DNA of 64,000 nt from Cunninghamia lanceolata (taxonomy: Eukaryota; Streptophyta; Pinopsida; Cupressales; Cupressaceae). A model generated the notes under the pieces. The model was not told where the DNA came from, did not search any database, and saw nothing but the letters and a program-made list of their open reading frames with translations. The stretch lies in NCBI GenBank assembly GCA_027924645.1, contig BSBN01000849.1, forward strand, positions 10,930,001-10,994,000, read 5' to 3'. Positions within the stretch are counted from its first letter, which is position 1; the number at the start of each line of letters is the position of its first letter. Shown in pieces: positions 21,757 to 34,193 of the stretch. The position numbers and the translations under genes were made by a program.

Positions 21757-23980
21757 TGTTTTGTTTTGTCATTGATGTCAAAGGGTTAAGTGTGATTGTG
21801 ATGATGTTCACATGGATTGGCTTTGTCTTGCTTTATGGTTTCATTGGATTGTGATGATGTTCACATGGAGGCTCACATGCATTATGACATGATGTTCATG
21901 TTGGATGTGACATGGTTTAGGAGGTTTCATATTCTCACATGTAGTATGACATGATGTTCAGTTTCATATCAAGTAAGGTTTCATATCAGGTTATGAAGAT
22001 CAGGGTGTTGGATCCAAAGTTTACTTCATGAGATGATGATTAGGATGATGGTGTTGAGAAGGTTATGCCATACTGCTGTACTTCATGATGTTTTCATCAT
22101 AGTGAATTCAAGTTTTCATAGTATTTACTTCATAATGATGTTGGGTTAAACACATCATCAAGTTTCATGACTCAAAGGTTATATTGTTTAAGTTTGATGC
22201 AACTTTAGCTTCATACTAGACTGATTTGGTATGGTCATGATCAAGTGAAGACAAGAATAGATTGGTGATATGAGTTGGCTTTGATTGATATTAACCAGGT
22301 GATTGTTGATCAAATGAGCCTCTTCCTTTATCAAGGGATTACTCTTGTAGAGTCAATATATTTTGTTATTTGTAGATATCTCTGTGTCTCAGAGAACCTT
22401 GCTAGTGGTGTGTTTCTCCATAGCCAAATTTGTATCTAAATATATGTTAGGGTTTTGTCAAATATCAAATATATGGTATGACTTTAGGATCTTAAAAACC
22501 CTAAGCACGCCATGTTCCCAAAACATATGCACTTTTGTGATAAATTGAAGGCGACCTTTTATACTAGGTTATTATCACTTAGGATAACCTCTTAAAGGGT
22601 CTTTAAGACATTAAGTTGATCGTACCCTCCTCTCGTTAACTGACTCAACAGGTTTTGTGGGCACTCAAATCATGATCAAAGGCCACGATGAAAAGTCATA
22701 AGGGCACAAGAGGAAAATCTAAAGGATCATATTTAATCTAATTCAAACAACAATGATCATTCTCCCTGATTAAACTTTGACGGGCTATTTTTCAAAGATG
22801 GCTTTTCAACTTCCTTGTTTGGTATTCAACTGAGTGAGAGGGCTAGGAGAATATATAAAAGCCATACAATGATGCATTTTTGGTGATTGGATGAGTGTTT
22901 TGGTTCTGTTAGATGGACATCTACACCATGATATAGAAAATGCATAGAGTTTTGATTGTATATATGTTTGTGGTTCAAAAAGTATATAAATACTAATATA
23001 TGTGGAGGATGATTAGACATAGAATTACAGGGCACTGAGAGTCTTTCATACCATGATCTATACATAAAGAGCAGGGTGAAATCTCTAAGAAAATGTAGAC
23101 TATTTTATGTATATCCTCGGATGATGAAGATTGGTGAGTTGGGTGGAGAAGAGACAAATCTATCTGTCCATATGAAGTTTGTCAATTTTGAGTCATAAAG
23201 AAAAAAATGAAATATAGTTTTGAGTCAGCATCTGCATTTGGGGTGTTGGTAAGTATATTGGCAATATCCTCTGACATAAATTTTGATGAAATGTTATATG
23301 TTCAGTTCTAGTTTTAACACTGAAGGAATTTCATAGTTTTTAATAGACTGTATTTGAGGTTTTTGAACTTTGCATAGAAGATGAAATGAATTTGAGGTTT
23401 GAATCTTTGTCTTGTTGAGAAATGGTAGAAAATTGTGTTGGTTGTAGTAGGATAAGTATGGGTGATCATTGCAGAGATAAACTACTTGAGAAGTGTGGTA
23501 TAGTCAGCATGATTTGTATAGAAACAAAGTAACCCTTTAACTTTATTAGTTTCTTTTGAACAGTTGTATCATGCCAATGAGGCACACCTTACCAATGAGG
23601 CACTTGTATTAGCCAGCGAGGCACCTAATTGTTAGTGTAACCAGTGAGGTTCTCTTGCCAGTGAGGCATTTTGTGTAGCTAGTGAGGCATGTTTATGATT
23701 AAGCCAGTGAGGCATTTTCTAAGTGGTTTTTCACCCCTATGAGTGTTTTCCACTCATGAAAAACATGCGTTATGGTTCATGTTGTCTATCTTTATGTGTG
23801 TGCCCTAATGTTTTGTCTTTGAGATCTTGATCATAGTGTTTATAATCATTCTTGTGCATATGTATTTGATAAATCTTTGAAGTCTCTCTCATTCTCTATC
23901 CTTGAAAAAGGGTGTAAAATGTTTGAAAAGTTTATAGACCATTGAATCATCTCCCCTCTCAGTGGTCCTGTACTCCAACA
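21757..23980 (+). repeat. 5' LTR of the TR-GAG element
   Basis: Runs from TGTTTTGTTTTGTC to GTACTCCAACA, 2 bp before the primer site. Relative to the 3' LTR it holds about 56 extra bases near 21800-21860, bounded by a repeated gattgtgatgatgttcacat, so the 3' copy probably lost them by recombination between short repeats. Confidence 0.9.
23573..23716 (+). repeat. Irregular GCCAGTGAGGCA repeat array in the 5' LTR
   Basis: Seven or so variants of GCCAGTGAGGCA (for example gccaatgaggca, gccagcgaggca, gctagtgaggca) occur with uneven spacing of about 15-30 bp, some 260 bp before the LTR end. The same array is in the 3' LTR. The irregular spacing rules out a simple satellite. Confidence 0.85.
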
Positions 23981-23982
23981 AG

Positions 23983-23994
23983 TGGTATCAGAGC
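23983..23994 (+). promoter_or_regulatory. Primer binding site (initiator tRNA-Met type)
   Basis: TGGTATCAGAGC, two bases after the LTR end, is the common plant retrotransposon primer site complementary to the initiator methionine tRNA. Confidence 0.92.
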
Positions 23995-24112
23995 ATAGTT
24001 TCCCTATAGAAGTCTAACAAGCTTGGGTAGGTCTTGACAGTGGAATACATTCAGAAATAGAGAAAAGAAAGATGTCAAGCAAAAGGTTGTACAACAAACC
24101 CCAGTCAAGTAA

Positions 24113-25357
24113 TGTGATGAGTTGTTGCATGAGTCATCCCTAAAAATTGATACAAAGTGTGATAAAATGAATGACTTTGTTGTTGAGATTGATGACACAG
24201 AAGGAGACCTCTTTGTGGATGAAGATGGATATGAGTTTGATGAAGATGATTGTGAAGTTGATTTAGAAGGTGAACTTTTGTGTGCCTTAGATAAGATCAA
24301 GCAACTTAAAAAGTAGATTAAGAGATTATAAGACTAGCTTCAACAAGAAAAAGACTCCAAAGATAAGGTATGTTCAATTTTTGCAAAAGTTTCTTTAGAG
24401 TTTGAAGAGGCAAGAAATCAAATTGTACACTTAAAGAGTCATGTTGATGAATTTGACAAATTGATTATCAGTCTAAAGACTGAAATCAAGGAAGCCAAAA
24501 GAATAATAGATGTAACAAAATCTGACCTTGAGGTGAAAATAATTGAACATTTGAAATTAGATGCAAAAATTGTCAATCTGAGAAAAGATTATGAAGGTCT
24601 CAAGGTTCTATCCAAGAAATATCAAGAGTTTGAAGAAAGCACAAACAAGTTGCATGAAATGTTGGGCAAACAAAAACACTATAAGCACACCATAGGTTTA
24701 AGATATGAGGAAGGATAGACTTCTAAGGAAAGAAAGACATCTAAAAGGAAGATAGACTTGAATTTTCATGCTGCTGCTCCTGCAGATCAAAAAGAAGATA
24801 AATGTGTTGATGAAGGTAGAAGAACAAATAGGACCTCAAGACCTACACCTATCAGGCAATACTATTCAATGAGGTACAGTTATTCTCAGTTTCATGGTTA
24901 TTTCTATTGTTGTCATGCTTATGGTCATAGAGCTAGAAATTGTAAAACTCAAGCAAGTTATGATTTATAGTGGAATAAGAATAAAGGTTCTAGGAAGTCT
25001 TCAAATCATAATTACAATATTATTTGTTACAAGTGCAATCAAGTAGGTCACAAGGAAATAGATTGTACCTTACATGGAAGATATAATCATGTGAGGAACA
25101 TAAATAAAAGTTCCTATAGTTTGTCAAGAAGAAACTATGATTCTTGGGTTCTAGACTACAATGTTCAATATTATAGATGTAACAACTTTCGTCATTCAAC
25201 ATATCTTTGTAGAAGTGATTTTATAAAAACACCTAGACTTAACAAGAAGGTTACAATTGAGCAAAAGGAAGAACCTATAAAATTTTGGAGGCTAAAACAA
25301 AAGAAAGAAAAAAAGAAGACTCTAAGTTTGTGCATAATGTACAAGAGACACCTCTAA
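24113..25357 (+). pseudogene. Decayed gag with three zinc-knuckle motifs
   Basis: One frame runs through 24113-25357 with stops at about 24314, 24332, 24338, 24716 and 24968. The N-terminal part is acidic (EIDDTEGDLFVDEDGYEFDE), then a coiled-coil-like Lys/Glu-rich stretch (about 24380-24700), then three CCHC-type knuckles. The middle one, CYKCNQVGHKEIDC, is complete; the first (YCCHAYGHRARNC) and third (YYRCNNFRHSTYLC) have each lost the leading Cys. A coiled coil plus several knuckles is the layout of SIRE-type copia Gag, which packages the RNA. The frame ends at 25357 with no continuation into protease. Confidence 0.82.
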
Positions 25358-28197
25358 ATGCATAAATAAATAGCATGAGATTAGGGGGAGGTGTTTATAG
25401 TTTTATCATCCTGCCCCTTAGATATCAACCAAGAGGTTGTAAAGTCTAAAGATGTCTATAGTCATATTTATCTTTTCTTGATCTTTTCTCATCAGGTTAA
25501 CAATGATAAGAGGATGCTTTGCATGATATCACAATGATAGATACAATGATGATGTCTAATGAATCTTTCATAATTTCATTAGGCAAGTTCTCTTTGTCCT
25601 TGCCCAATCTGGGTATATGCTTGCAAGTGATGTTGTGTTGGTACTCACATGTGATCTTAGTCAAAAGTCTTTATCAATGCTTCTTATTGCTCACAAGATG
25701 AGATAGGTAACAGTTTGGAATGCACATTGAGGTTGTTTTAGGTTGATGACAATGGTTGCAGCTATTTGGACAGGTTAAAGTGCTTCTTGAAAAAATAAAG
25801 TGCCCTTGATAAGATGACATATAAGGACAGTGATGGAATGAATGCTTTATTTTGGTAGTACCTTTGTTTGTCTACACAATGATCTCACTCATATTGACTA
25901 CTTAGTGAACATTAGCATCTTTAGTCATCTACTTCTAACAATGGTTGTTGATTGTTTGACAGTGGTGGTTTGTAGTCTAAGTTTGATTTGTTATGCAAGA
26001 TCAAATGGAACAAAGACATTTAATGATTTGTGCAGGATTATAAAGACCCCCTAAGTGCTTGTGGATCATTGAATAGGGGGAGCACTCACAATGACTATTG
26101 ATAGCATTTGATAGGTAAGTGCTTATGGATCTTTGATGTTGATTGAGAAGTTTGACTTATCAAATAGTGCAAGTCTGTTCATGAAGATAATATGCTTTTA
26201 GGATTTATGATATACAAATTGAGATAATTTGCATAAAAGGCACTTGGTTCTTCATTGAGATTCTGATGTAATGCAAGGAGTTGTAGTTCTAGTGTTTCAA
26301 ATCAGAGAGACATGTGTGAGTAATTAGTAAAAGGACAAGCCAATTATCTTATTTATTCATAAGTGTAGTGTTCCCTCTTGAACTTGAAATGTTTGTATTT
26401 TTCTAAAGTGATTTATTAAGATAGAATTTGGAAGAAGTTCTGTTTTGATGCTTGGCTAAGGACAACCATGAGACAGCGCAACTGTTGCTAGTAATATATG
26501 CTATGATCAATTTTCTTGTCATTGAATTGTATTAGTTTACATCATTATAGACAAAGGATAGTATCAGGGCAGATAAGTATTGCAAGGTGACAGTCATGGT
26601 GTAATACTATCAAAATCAATACATTCAGTCATGACAGTCATGGCTTCTAATAGAGATTGCTTTAACAGTCTGATAGTTAGTTTGAAATGGTAGTGTTCCA
26701 TGTTGGATTAGAGTGAAGTTATTAGGTGATGCTTGACTCAATGATATTTGATTGACTTGGTACTTTGATATCTGTGACAGTGACTTGAGGTTGCATATAT
26801 AAGGAGAACACAATGATATGGGTAAATTTCATATTGTCAAAGCAATTGTGGATAAAGTGTTTGTCTTGCCAAATATTGATAGTAGTACAGTGGATAATTT
26901 AATATGTTAGTGGTTTTTGCAATGTTTGAATAGTGGCTCTTGTATGGTGAAGTGATAGTAGTATCAGATTGCATGTACTCTATGACAATGTGCAGGACAA
27001 TGGTGCAAAGACAAAATGGACAATAGATTAGGTATTTGCAATGTTAGCAACAAGATCTACATGGGTGGAAATATCTAAAGGAGAAGATAAGAATTTGTGA
27101 TGTCATAGCAAAGAGTTATTGAGGAGTACAAGTTTGAGTTGGTGTTCTCATTTGATGTGCCTCTTGTAGCAGGATTTGTTTGAGCATTTAGAGTTGTTTG
27201 CTTTATTTTCTTGATCTTAGTTAAACTAGTTCATATGATGACTTTGTTGGTAGATTCATGGATTGGTTTGGTCTTGGAGTAGTTCACATAATGCTTTGTT
27301 TATCTTAGGGCATACTTGGTTTATTTGGATTCATGATTGGTGTCTTCATGATGTTAATTACAACAATGATGATCAATGAGATTTATGATTTTGATTTGTT
27401 TGATGGCCATGTCTTGGATTGTTTTGGAGATCTTTCGTCTAACAACACATTGTTTGGTGCTCTAGTGCTATTGTGCCTTTCTTATATAGTGTTGGCTCTA
27501 ATACTACATATCATAGTAACAGTTCATTAGTATTTGCTTTTACAATGGCAATGTTTGGTTTTCTTTGACATAAAAACAATGTTTAGTCCTTTCCAGATGT
27601 TGATAGTGAAAGCAATGTTTCAATCTCTATTGTCAGTGGTAATGGTCTTGGTCACAATTAATGATGATGATGTTTGTTTTCACAAGTGACTTATTGTGTT
27701 AGCAATAATGCTTATTTCAATGCTCATGTTTTGACTAGTGATGATTGATTATGTCAGACAATTGTGTTTTATAGTAGTTTGGATATGTTTCATGGTCAAG
27801 ATATTCAACGTGATTGGTGTTGTGTAGAAATTTTTATGAATAATGATTCCTTGTGATTAACAGTACAGTGATAAGTAGTGGCATTAAGGAACACAATGCA
27901 TAGTAATGCTAGGAGACATTGATTATAAATTGGTAACTCCTTACACTATTTTGATCAATGGCATCATACATAGTGTGAATGTGATAGTAAGTTGCATGCA
28001 ATAGAGGCTGATAATAGCCACAATAAAAATCATGAACGATGTAGACCTATATTGGTTGTTTTTAGTGCAGTCACAGTATTTTGGCAATAACAGGGGAAGA
28101 AGAGAAATTAGATACAAGCTGCTTATCCTCAGGGGGAGCTTTATTCCTTTGTCATTTATGTCAAAGGGGGAGAGAGTAATTTGGTTTTTCCATCAAC
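25358..28197 (+). other. Non-coding interior of the TR-GAG element
   Basis: In 2.8 kb I find no RT, integrase or RNase H motif in any frame; open frames are short and unlike proteins. Words such as gatgatg, tttgatga and cagtgata recur. A second purine block (tcaaagggggagagag, about 28160-28176) lies ahead of the final tract. Confidence 0.7.
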
Positions 28198-28211
28198 AAA
28201 AAAGGGGGAGA
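28198..28211 (+). promoter_or_regulatory. Polypurine tract of the TR-GAG element
   Basis: AAAAAAGGGGGAGA, one base before the 3' LTR start: the plus-strand primer for reverse transcription. Confidence 0.88.
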
Positions 28212-28212
28212 T

Positions 28213-30400
28213 TGTTGTGTTTTGTCATTGATGTCAAAGGGTTCAATGTGATTGTGATGATGTTCACATGGAGGCTCACATGCATTATGACATGATGTTC
28301 ATGTTGGATGCGACATGGTTCAAAAGGTTTCATATTCTCACATGCACTATGACATGATGTTTAGTTCCATATCAAGTAAGGTTTCATATTAGGTTATGAA
28401 GATCAGGTTGTTGGATCCAAAGTTTACTTCATGAGACGATGATCAAGATGATGGTGTTGAGAAGGTTATGCCATGTTGCTATACTTCATGATGTTTTCAT
28501 CATAGGGAATTCAAGTTCTCACAATATGTACTTCATAATGATGTTGGGTTAAACAAATCATCAAGCTTCATGACTCAAAGGTTATAATGGTTAAGTTTGA
28601 TGCAGCTTCAACTTCATACTGGACTGATTTGGTATGGTCATGATCAAGTGAAGACAACAATAGATTGGTGATATGAGTTGGCTTTGATTAATATTAACCA
28701 GGTGATTGTTGATCAAATGAACCTCTTCCTTTATCAAGGGATTACTCTTGTAGAGTCAACATCTTTTGTTATTTTTAGATGTCTCTGTATCTCTGACAAC
28801 CTTTCTAGTGGTGTATTTCTCCATAGCCAAATTTGCATCTAAATATGTGTTAGGGTTTTGTCAAATATCAAATATATGGTATGATTCTAGGATCTTAAAA
28901 ACCCTAAGCAAGTCATGTTCCCTAAACATATGCACTTTTGTCATAAATTGAAGGTGACCTTTTATACTAGGTTATTAGCACTTACGATAACCTCTTAAAG
29001 GGTCTTTAAGACATTAAGTTGATCAACCCCTCCTCTTGTTAACTAGATCGACAGGTTCTGTGGGTACTCAAATCATGATCAAAGACCATGATTAAAAGTC
29101 ATAAGGGCAAGAGAGGAAAATCTAAAGGCTTAGATTTAATCTAATTCAAACAACAATGGTCATTCTCCTTGATTATACTTTGACGGTCAATTTTTCAAAG
29201 ACGACTTTTCAACTTCCTTGTTCGGTATGCAACTGACTGAGAGGGCCAAGAGAAATATAAAAGTCACCTAGTGATGCATTTTTGTGATTGGATGAGTGTT
29301 TTGTTCTATTAGATGGATATCTACACAATGATATAGAAAATGCATAGAGTTTTGATTGTATATATGGCTGTGGTTCAAAAAGTATATAAATACTAATATA
29401 TGTGGAGGATGATTAGACATATAATTGTAGAGGCACTGAGAGTCTTTTATACCATGATCTATACACAAAGAGGAGGGTGAAATCTTTAATAAAATGAAGA
29501 CTATTTTATGTATATCCTTGGATGATGAAGATTGGTGATTTGGGTGGAGAAAAGACAAATCTATCTATCCATATGAAGTTTGTCAATTTTGAGTCATAAA
29601 GAAAAACTTCAAATATAGTTCTGAGTTAGCATTTGTATTTTGGGTGTTTGTAAGTACTTTGGAAATATCCTCTTACATGAATTTTGATGAAACGTTATAT
29701 GTTTAGTTCTAGTTTTAACACTAAAGCAGTTTCATAGTTTTTAATAGACTGTATTTGAGGTTTTTGAAATTTGATTAGAAGATGAAATGAATGTGAGGTT
29801 TGAATCTATGTCTTGTTGAGAAATGGTAGTAGACTGTGTTGGTTGAAGTAGGATAATTATGAGTGATCATTGCAGAGATAAACTACTTGAGAAGTGTAGA
29901 TTATAGTCAGCATGATTTGTATAGAAACAGAGTAACCCTCTAAACTTTATTAGTTTCTTTTGAATAGTTGTATTATGCCAGTGAGGCACACCTTTCCAAT
30001 GAGGCACTTGTATTAGCCAATGATGCACTTGATTTCCAGTGAGGCACAAAAATGTAACCAGTGAGGTTCTCTTGCTAGTGAGGCATTTTGTGTAGCCAGT
30101 GAGGCATGTTTATGATTAAGCCAGTGAGGCATTTTCCGTGTGGTTTTTCATCCCTGTGAGGATTTTCCACTCATGAAAAACATGTGTTATAGTTCATGTT
30201 GTCTATCTTTATGTGTGAGCCCTAATGTTTTATCTTTGAGATCTTGATCATAATGTTTATAATCATTCTTGTGCATATGTATTTGATAAATCTTTGAAGT
30301 CTCTCATTCTCCATCCTTGAAAAAAGGTGCAAAAGGTTTTAAAAGTTTATAGACCATTGATTAACATCCCGTTGCCTCTCAGTGGTCATGTACTGCAACA
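28213..30400 (+). repeat. 3' LTR of the TR-GAG element
   Basis: Runs from TGTTGTGTTTTGTC to GTACTGCAACA, followed by the GTATT target duplication. It is collinear with 21757-23980 except for the missing 56 bp. Confidence 0.9.
29975..30136 (+). repeat. GCCAGTGAGGCA array in the 3' LTR
   Basis: Same irregular motif array as at 23573-23716, with one more unit-like word (ttccagtgaggcac). Confidence 0.85.
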
Positions 30401-30405
30401 GTATT

Positions 30406-30885
30406 GACTGCTATAAAGATAGATTTCCAAGCTAGTTTCATATAGAACACAATTAGTAGAGAAAGGAATATAGATTGCCATAGGGATTGAGAATGAGTAT
30501 AGAACTAGAACATATGTTTGGTATTTTTCCATTGAAATGGATCAATCTCAACCATTTATCTTTAACTTCCCTTAGAAGCTAATCAATCTCCACTATCCAA
30601 TCCAAGATCAAATCTCAACCCTCCATTTCTCCTTCCCAATTCTATAATTCCATGCTAATCCCTCATCCATATATATAAAGAATCCATTGCAAGAATATAT
30701 GTTGTTGCATTAAGGTTTCCCAAGAGCAACTCAACATCCATATCAAGAGCACATCCACACTCAACCAAGGTTTGCATTGTAAAAATTTGTTTGATTTTAC
30801 ATTTTGAATTATCTTGCCTATATTGCTCAATTTGAAGTAGTGGTAGGATGTGAAATAAGATTTTAATTTGTTTATGTTTCCTTGT
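30406..30885. other. Interval between two elements
   Basis: No gene seen. The overlapping minus-strand frames at 30655-30947 show no recognisable content. Confidence 0.4.
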
Positions 30886-32469
30886 TGAATGCACAAGACA
30901 ACTAAGAAGGGGGGGTGAATTAGTAACAAAACTTCAAACCCTAACAAACATGCAGATCCACATTAACCTTTGAATATGTTATGATGATTAAGCATGAAAA
31001 GTAAATAACTGAAACTGAATCATAACAACACCACACACAAGAGAACACCATATTTTTAAAATGGAAAATCCTAAAAGGGAAAAACCATGGTGAGGATTAG
31101 CTCACAATATAATGTAGTAGCAATATCGAATTACAAAGGCTCACTACCCAAAAGAGAGAATGCTCACTACAAGTGGACTAACTATTCAAGTGGACTCACT
31201 ACCCACTGAGAAAGAAAGAAAGAAGAGAAGAATGGCTCACTACCAAGCTTTGAACTAATATAGTTGTATCTAACCTATGCATGGAGTTCAGTTCCAATGA
31301 AGCTCAATATCCATCACAACACAAACATCTTCGTAACATCACTAAAAATAGTAGACACCTTCTACTCATTGCATCTAGTAGCCTAACACATGAAATCTCT
31401 CACTTCCCTAATCAAATTTGTATCAAAAACATCATATCCCTTATGTACACCCACATTCATGAATTCTTAACATTTATTTATACCATCATCATCCTTGAAA
31501 ACATTCTCCAATGTCGGCAACATAACTTAACCCATAAAATTCAAATTAGGTCTAGACCTAAGCATTACCATGGAGGAAGGGAATGAATGCAGACCACATC
31601 ATACTTTAGCATGGACCTATATCCACTCTTACATGCTTCATCATGCTTTCACTTTCACCAAAGCACAACTGCAAATAGTGTAAACAACCAAGTCGACCAT
31701 CCTAGTGTTAACACCATGAACTCTTAAATGCATGCTTCCTCAAAATCACACAATGGCATGTAGATCATGTACAAAGCTTGAACATGATCTAGAAACATCC
31801 ACAAGCACTTAAGGACCAACAAATTCCTTTACGATATCTTTCACCTGAAGAAACTTCACATCAGAGTACTTAACCAGCTATATCAAACTCTGTCATCATT
31901 TGCAACTTAAGAAATGTACTTGGGGAGCACTAAACCATGAGCCACTTGAGTTGAAGGAAGATATAGAATTTGTAAGCACTCGTCAATAACCACAAAATCT
32001 GAAACCATTCTGCTGAGAAATGCAAAGAAAAATGCTTTCTCCTAGACACATTGCAAACACTACAAACATTGTTCTCAAACTGGTGAACACAACTTCCACT
32101 ACACAATGATCTGGAGCACCAAATTTTGGATTTAGCATCTGCAAACACTTCTAAACAACATATCTAAACCACACACTCAGATATTCAATTAGGAAGAAAT
32201 GCAGAGAAAAATTTGATCATAACTCTGTTAAGCCAGAACACATTTTCAATATATTATTTCTTTTGTTAATAAAATTTTCTCAAAAGCACTTGGAAATCAA
32301 GAAATATGAGCATATTCTCAACATCTTTAGCACCTCCTCAAACTAATCAAATCTCTTTAACACAAGAACTCAATCAAACAACAACAACCTCATCAAAAGA
32401 CATAGTTGACACAGATGATAATACAAGCTTGTTGAAATTAATGACAACACCGATTACCACATACTTGCA
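30886..32469 (-). repeat. 3' LTR of the copia element (left copy)
   Basis: In plus orientation it runs from TGAATGCACAAGAC to about CATACTTGCA, next to a pyrimidine-rich tract (tagtctctcccttt) that is the complement of a polypurine tract. It aligns with 38771-39635 over its first 900 bp. The inner end is uncertain by about 20 bp: a TGTTGTCATTAAT start on the minus strand, near 32446, is also possible. Confidence 0.75.
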
Positions 32470-32602
32470 ATAGTCTCTCCCTTTGTCATTGATGGAAACA
32501 CATGATGTGAAAAACCATCAAGATGCAACCTTGTACCAATCTTCTTTACTTTGTTATTCTCCCCCTTTCTTTTGCACAACTTATTCTCTCTCTCTCTCTA
32601 AT

Positions 32603-32721
32603 CACTGATTGTTCTTTCTCCCGCTTTGTTTTTCACAATCTTATTCTAATTAATGATTGTTCTTTCTCCCCCTTTGTTTTTCACAATCTTATTCTAATCA
32701 CTGATTGTTCTTTCTCCCCCT
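32603..32721 (-). repeat. 48-bp tandem repeats carrying polypurine motifs
   Basis: TGATTGTTCTTTCTCC begins at 32606, 32654 and 32702, 48 bp apart. On the minus strand each unit reads AAAGSGGGAGAAAGAACAAT, so the 3' untranslated part of the copia element holds several polypurine-tract-like blocks besides the one next to the LTR. Confidence 0.85.
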
Positions 32722-33133
32722 TTGACATCAATGGCAAAGGGTATCACAACTTTCCCTTTTCATGATACTGCACATACTTGTACTATTGACTACTGCTCTG
32801 CAACATCTTTTTCTTTCACTACTTTGAATACTCCCACTGACTGTAACAATCATCATGACTACTACCTACTCCCCCTGAGAGGTAGCCTCCAATCATTAGT
32901 CCAGAGAAGAATGAATCTTGAAATCCATTGGACTGATGCATCTCCTTATGCATCTAGTTAAGGGCAGGAGGGGAAATAACCCCTAACTTCTCTTGGAGAT
33001 ACTCAAATGTATCCTTAGGAAGAGCCTTAGTGAATATGTCAGCAACCTGATCCTTTGTAGGCACATACTCAAGCTTGACTTCATTCTCTGCAACCTTCTC
33101 TATCAGAAAGTGATACCTAATTGAAATATAATG

Positions 33134-34193
33134 GGTGATCCCACATAACTGGGTTATAATTGCATTGAGGAAGGAAAATTGCTTGTGCACCAAAAAAATG
33201 TTTTGGAGGGGTTTAGTCGAATAGGGGTGTTCATTAGAACCCAAAAATGGGTTCGTTTGAACCCACCCATTTGAATGAACCCCCTTTGTGTCGGCCAATT
33301 TTTTTTAATAAAACAAGGGGTAGGATCTAATCCCCCTCAATGTTCTTTCATTTTTTTAATGTCATTTTATAGGGTTCTAATGAAAGGGGGTTCATTTGAA
33401 CCCCCTATTTTGCCCTTGCCCCTCTCCAACTGCAATTTTATGCAGATTTTTGGGTATCTAGGCCCAGGCTGAGGATAAAAATGGAATCAACTTGACAAAC
33501 CCATCTAGAGGATTATAGTTCTCGAAACGAGCTTTCTACCAAGTATAAATTTAATATATTTTGGTTTTATTATACATTTTTAAGTTTAATTAAACATAGG
33601 TTTTTCAATGAAAATCAAGCTCTCTGTTCTGTACATGTGGAAAAATAGAATATTGCCAAAAAAATTATGAAAAATATCTATCCTCTTGGTATTCATGTCC
33701 TTGATCCAAAAAAAAAAAATCATGATACGTACAAAAAAAGTTATGCTTTACACAGTACACTTATGTCTAAATTGTAATTGGTTTGACTTCAAAAGTTAAT
33801 TAAAATAGAAATATTCAATAAAATATTATGAAACCAAAAGCATCCTCTAAATATCATAGTTAAAAAGCTAAATTAAAAAAAAAAAGAATTTTATCCTTCA
33901 TAGAAAAAGATTTATGTTTTACACAATACACATCACTCTTTAAAAATGGTGTTTACTATTAAAAAATAGTTATTGAAGGAGATGGAAAAATAAATGCAAT
34001 TTGATTCCAAATTTTTTTTTAAAAACTATTTTTAGAATCTACAGACAAAATGTGACAAATCACTAGTTTACATCATCTTCAAATTCCTCGCAATTTAGCA
34101 ACTATAGGTGTTCGAAAGTGAAGATTTTTTTTAAAATGTTCATTTGAATGTCAGTTTTGGCTAAAAAATGTAACACACTATTGTGGGATCACC
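33134..34193. mobile_element. 1.06-kb TIR DNA transposon (non-autonomous) inside RNase H
   Basis: The ends are GGTGATCCCACA and TGTGGGATCACC, a perfect 12-bp inverted repeat with weaker similarity for another 13 bp or so. It divides the RNase H text: HSRTKHI on one side, SIRYHFLIEKV on the other, which are adjacent in copia RNase H. The flanks (minus strand catataaattt before, cattatattt after) may be a worn 9-10 bp target duplication, which would suit a Mutator-like or hAT-like element. The interior is AT-rich and has no transposase. Confidence 0.78.
33222..33407. repeat. Palindromic GGGTTC-rich segment, possible nested MITE
   Basis: Begins TAGGGGTGTTCATTAGAACC and ends with the near inverse (GGGTTCATTTGAACCCCCTA), 186 bp in all, with further GGGTTC/GAACCC words inside. 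TAGGGG...CCCCTA ends resemble small MITEs, but I see no clear target duplication. Confidence 0.5.

Larger units (their letters stand above)
21757..30400 (+). mobile_element. Complete LTR retrotransposon with gag but no pol (TR-GAG type, SIRE-like)
   Basis: Two LTRs of 2224 and 2188 bp bound a 4.2-kb interior. A perfect 5-bp target duplication, GTATT, lies at 21752-21756 and 30401-30405, so the whole insertion is intact. It has a classic tRNA-Met type primer site after the 5' LTR and a polypurine tract before the 3' LTR. The interior holds a decayed gag with zinc knuckles and then about 2.8 kb with no protease, integrase, RT or RNase H that I can find. This matches non-autonomous elements described as TR-GAG or, loosely, LARD, which must borrow pol from a relative. 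The gag layout and the AAAGGGGGAGA tract point to a SIRE/Maximus-like Ty1/copia parent. The LTRs differ at many sites, so it is older than the Tat element at 45916. Confidence 0.88.

Noticed and set aside
23573..23716. CRISPR-like array
   Set aside because: Short degenerate units with uneven spacing inside an LTR of a plant element.
25842..26054. Hydrophobic frame in the TR-GAG interior as a gene
   Set aside because: No ATG-anchored domain, no conservation to test, in a region otherwise non-coding.
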